From assembly GCA_003453735.1 (NCBI GenBank), contig DMNE01000027.1:5256-20319 (forward strand): DNA of 15,064 bases. The letters run 5' to 3'. The translations under genes were made by a program, and so were the position numbers. Of this stretch, positions 14,107-15,064 are shown in pieces (within the stretch, counting starts at the first letter, position 1; each line of letters starts with the position of its first letter). Origin of the DNA: Nitrospiraceae bacterium (GTDB lineage Bacteria; Nitrospirota; Thermodesulfovibrionia; Thermodesulfovibrionales; UBA9159). The notes under the pieces are model-generated. The model made no database searches. It was not told where the DNA came from and was given only the letters and a program-made list of their open reading frames with translations.

Positions 14107-14433
14107 ATATTTTCACCAGAAAAACTTGGAGACTGTTTCTTTCTGATTATACTGCTCATAATTATATCATGATCGAAAAGTATTGACTTAGGCAGCAGCC
14201 GGTAGTTCTAAACTAACCTTTAGCGATGATATAGATAGATATAATCTATAATAAAATTACAATGTATAGAGAAGAAGTATTGGACATGACTTAGAGTGAA
14301 GGTGCAAAGTAAGACGAAAAGCAAGGGTGCCGGTCGTTCTGCAGTTAGACGTTATTAAGGATGAGCTCTACACTGCTGACATGATCTATTTGATAAAGGC
14401 ATTGATGTACCTGAAAATAACTACACAGAACAT
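14107..14433. other. Divergent intergenic region upstream of selD
   Basis: About 325 bases. It contains an AT-rich stretch with an inverted repeat, TATAGAT (14230-14236) and ATCTATA (14244-14250), that encloses TATAAT at 14240-14245, a possible -10 with only a weak -35 (TTTAGC, 15 bases upstream). The selD frame is open upstream of its ATG back to a TGA at 14377-14379. I looked for a selC tRNA here and found none. Confidence 0.4.
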
Positions 14434-15064
14434 ATGAAGTTCTTCCGAAAAAAAACTTTAACTGGCCTCTCTCGCACGTGTGGCTGAGCGGCCAAACTTG
14501 GTCCGACAGATCTGGCGGACGCACTTAAAGCGCTTACTCCTTCGCAAGATCCCAATTTGCTGGTTGGGTTCAATACCTCCGATGATGCGGCAATATACCG
14601 TCTCTCAGATGAGATTGCCGTCATAAGCACAGTCGATTTTATTACCCCTCCTGTAGATGATCCTTACTGGTTTGGGCAGATTGCCGCGGCGAACTCCCTC
14701 TCAGACGTCTATGCCATGGGAGGTAAACCTCTTACTGCGCTTAGTCTCGTCATGTTTCCCTCAAAGATACTCGACAAAGGAGTCTTAAGGGAAATCCTCC
14801 GGGGAGGCAATGACAAGGTCATCGAAGCTGGCGCTTCCATGGCCGGCGGACATTCAGTGGATGACAATGAGCCCAAGTATGGCCTGGCTGTCACCGGAGT
14901 GGTCCGCCCGGGTAACATATTGACGAATTGCGGAGCTAGGGAAGGCGATGCCTTGATCCTCACAAAACCCTTGGGTTCCGGGGTCTTGTTCAATGCGTGC
15001 AGGTCCGGAAAGCTCCCTTATAGGGATTTGGAACTTATTTTGCCTCAGGTAGCCTCACTGAACG
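14434..15064 (+). CDS. selD: Selenide, water dikinase SelD, selenocysteine-containing, 5' part (TGA at 14485-14487 read as Sec; truncated by window edge)
   Basis: SelD makes selenophosphate from selenide and ATP, the selenium donor for Sec-tRNA. The frame from ATG 14434 reads [108 protein letters not shown], and continues past the right edge. These are the SelD signatures in order. The TGA is U18, in the position of E. coli Cys17, with K21 matching catalytic Lys20. Many SelD proteins carry Sec there. No second lesion exists in about 210 codons, so recoding is far more likely than a pseudogene. The start is less sure: no good ribosome binding site precedes ATG 14434, and the frame is open upstream to 14380. 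Starting after the TGA would lose the active site. Confidence 0.9.
14485..14520 (+). promoter_or_regulatory. Recoded UGA and candidate bacterial SECIS hairpin in selD
   Basis: The UGA is 14485-14487. GTCCG (14501-14505) pairs perfectly with CGGAC (14516-14520). Inside, past an A-G mismatch, CA (14507-14508) can pair with TG (14513-14514) around the loop GATC. The apical loop starts about 21 bases after the UGA and begins with G, as in the msrA hairpin (20 bases, loop G first). Found by eye; energy not calculated. Confidence 0.62.

Noticed and set aside
14160..14433. tRNA-Sec (selC) next to selD
   Set aside because: No TTCAAAT-type anticodon loop, no GTTCGA T-arm and no long acceptor stem seen on either strand.
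1..15064. CRISPR array
   Set aside because: No regularly spaced repeat units of 23-40 bases occur; all tandem repeats seen are short and directly adjacent.

Overview
The window looks like a chromosomal segment of a Gram-negative bacterium that uses selenocysteine. Envelope genes (signal peptides, lipoboxes, a Braun-type lipoprotein, L,D-transpeptidases) show the Gram-negative wall. Strong AGGAGG ribosome binding sites and mid-range GC fit an anaerobic Desulfobacterota (deltaproteobacterial) or Nitrospirota lineage. That lineage is an inference; no rRNA or other marker gene is present.

Layout. 1-1145 (-): the N-terminal part of a secreted DUF4139 protein that runs off the left edge. 1236-1559 (-): a decayed IS200/IS605 TnpA. 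1780-2712 (+): a membrane PAS sensor with a C-terminal four-cysteine motif. 3019-3726 (+): methionine sulfoxide reductase A whose catalytic Cys codon is an in-frame TGA, followed by a hairpin of bacterial SECIS type. 3984-4580 (-): a short-chain dehydrogenase-like protein without the usual Tyr/Lys. 5211-8066 (-): an envelope cluster made of a LysM/YkuD/SPOR L,D-transpeptidase, an ATGA-overlapping Ala-rich lipoprotein with a C-terminal Lys, and a second TPR/coiled-coil/YkuD lipoprotein. 8070-9192: a long region without an intact gene, holding short tandem repeats, a start-less CopG/RHH antitoxin remnant, an inverted repeat, and a candidate promoter with a structured leader for the next gene. 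9193-10101 (+): pirin. 10295-10326: a REP-like palindrome. 10646-11641 (+): an aldo/keto reductase with Ser in place of the catalytic His. 11903-12532 (+): a complete toxin-antitoxin operon (RHH antitoxin plus MazF/PemK). 12946-14106 (-): a 386-aa protein I do not recognise. 14434-15064 (+): the start of selD, again with an in-frame TGA at its active-site Cys and a SECIS-like hairpin; it runs off the right edge.

The main result is the pair of selenoprotein genes. Conventional gene calling would split or truncate both: MsrA at 3120, SelD at 14487. Read through TGA, both give the canonical active-site motif with Sec in place of Cys (GUFW in MsrA, GUAAK in SelD). SelD makes the selenophosphate needed for Sec synthesis and is itself a selenoprotein here, so its own synthesis depends on its product. 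selA, selB and selC were not found in the window and should lie elsewhere. The second theme is cell-envelope attachment: a transpeptidase is translationally coupled to a lipoprotein that ends in Lys, as Braun's lipoprotein does.
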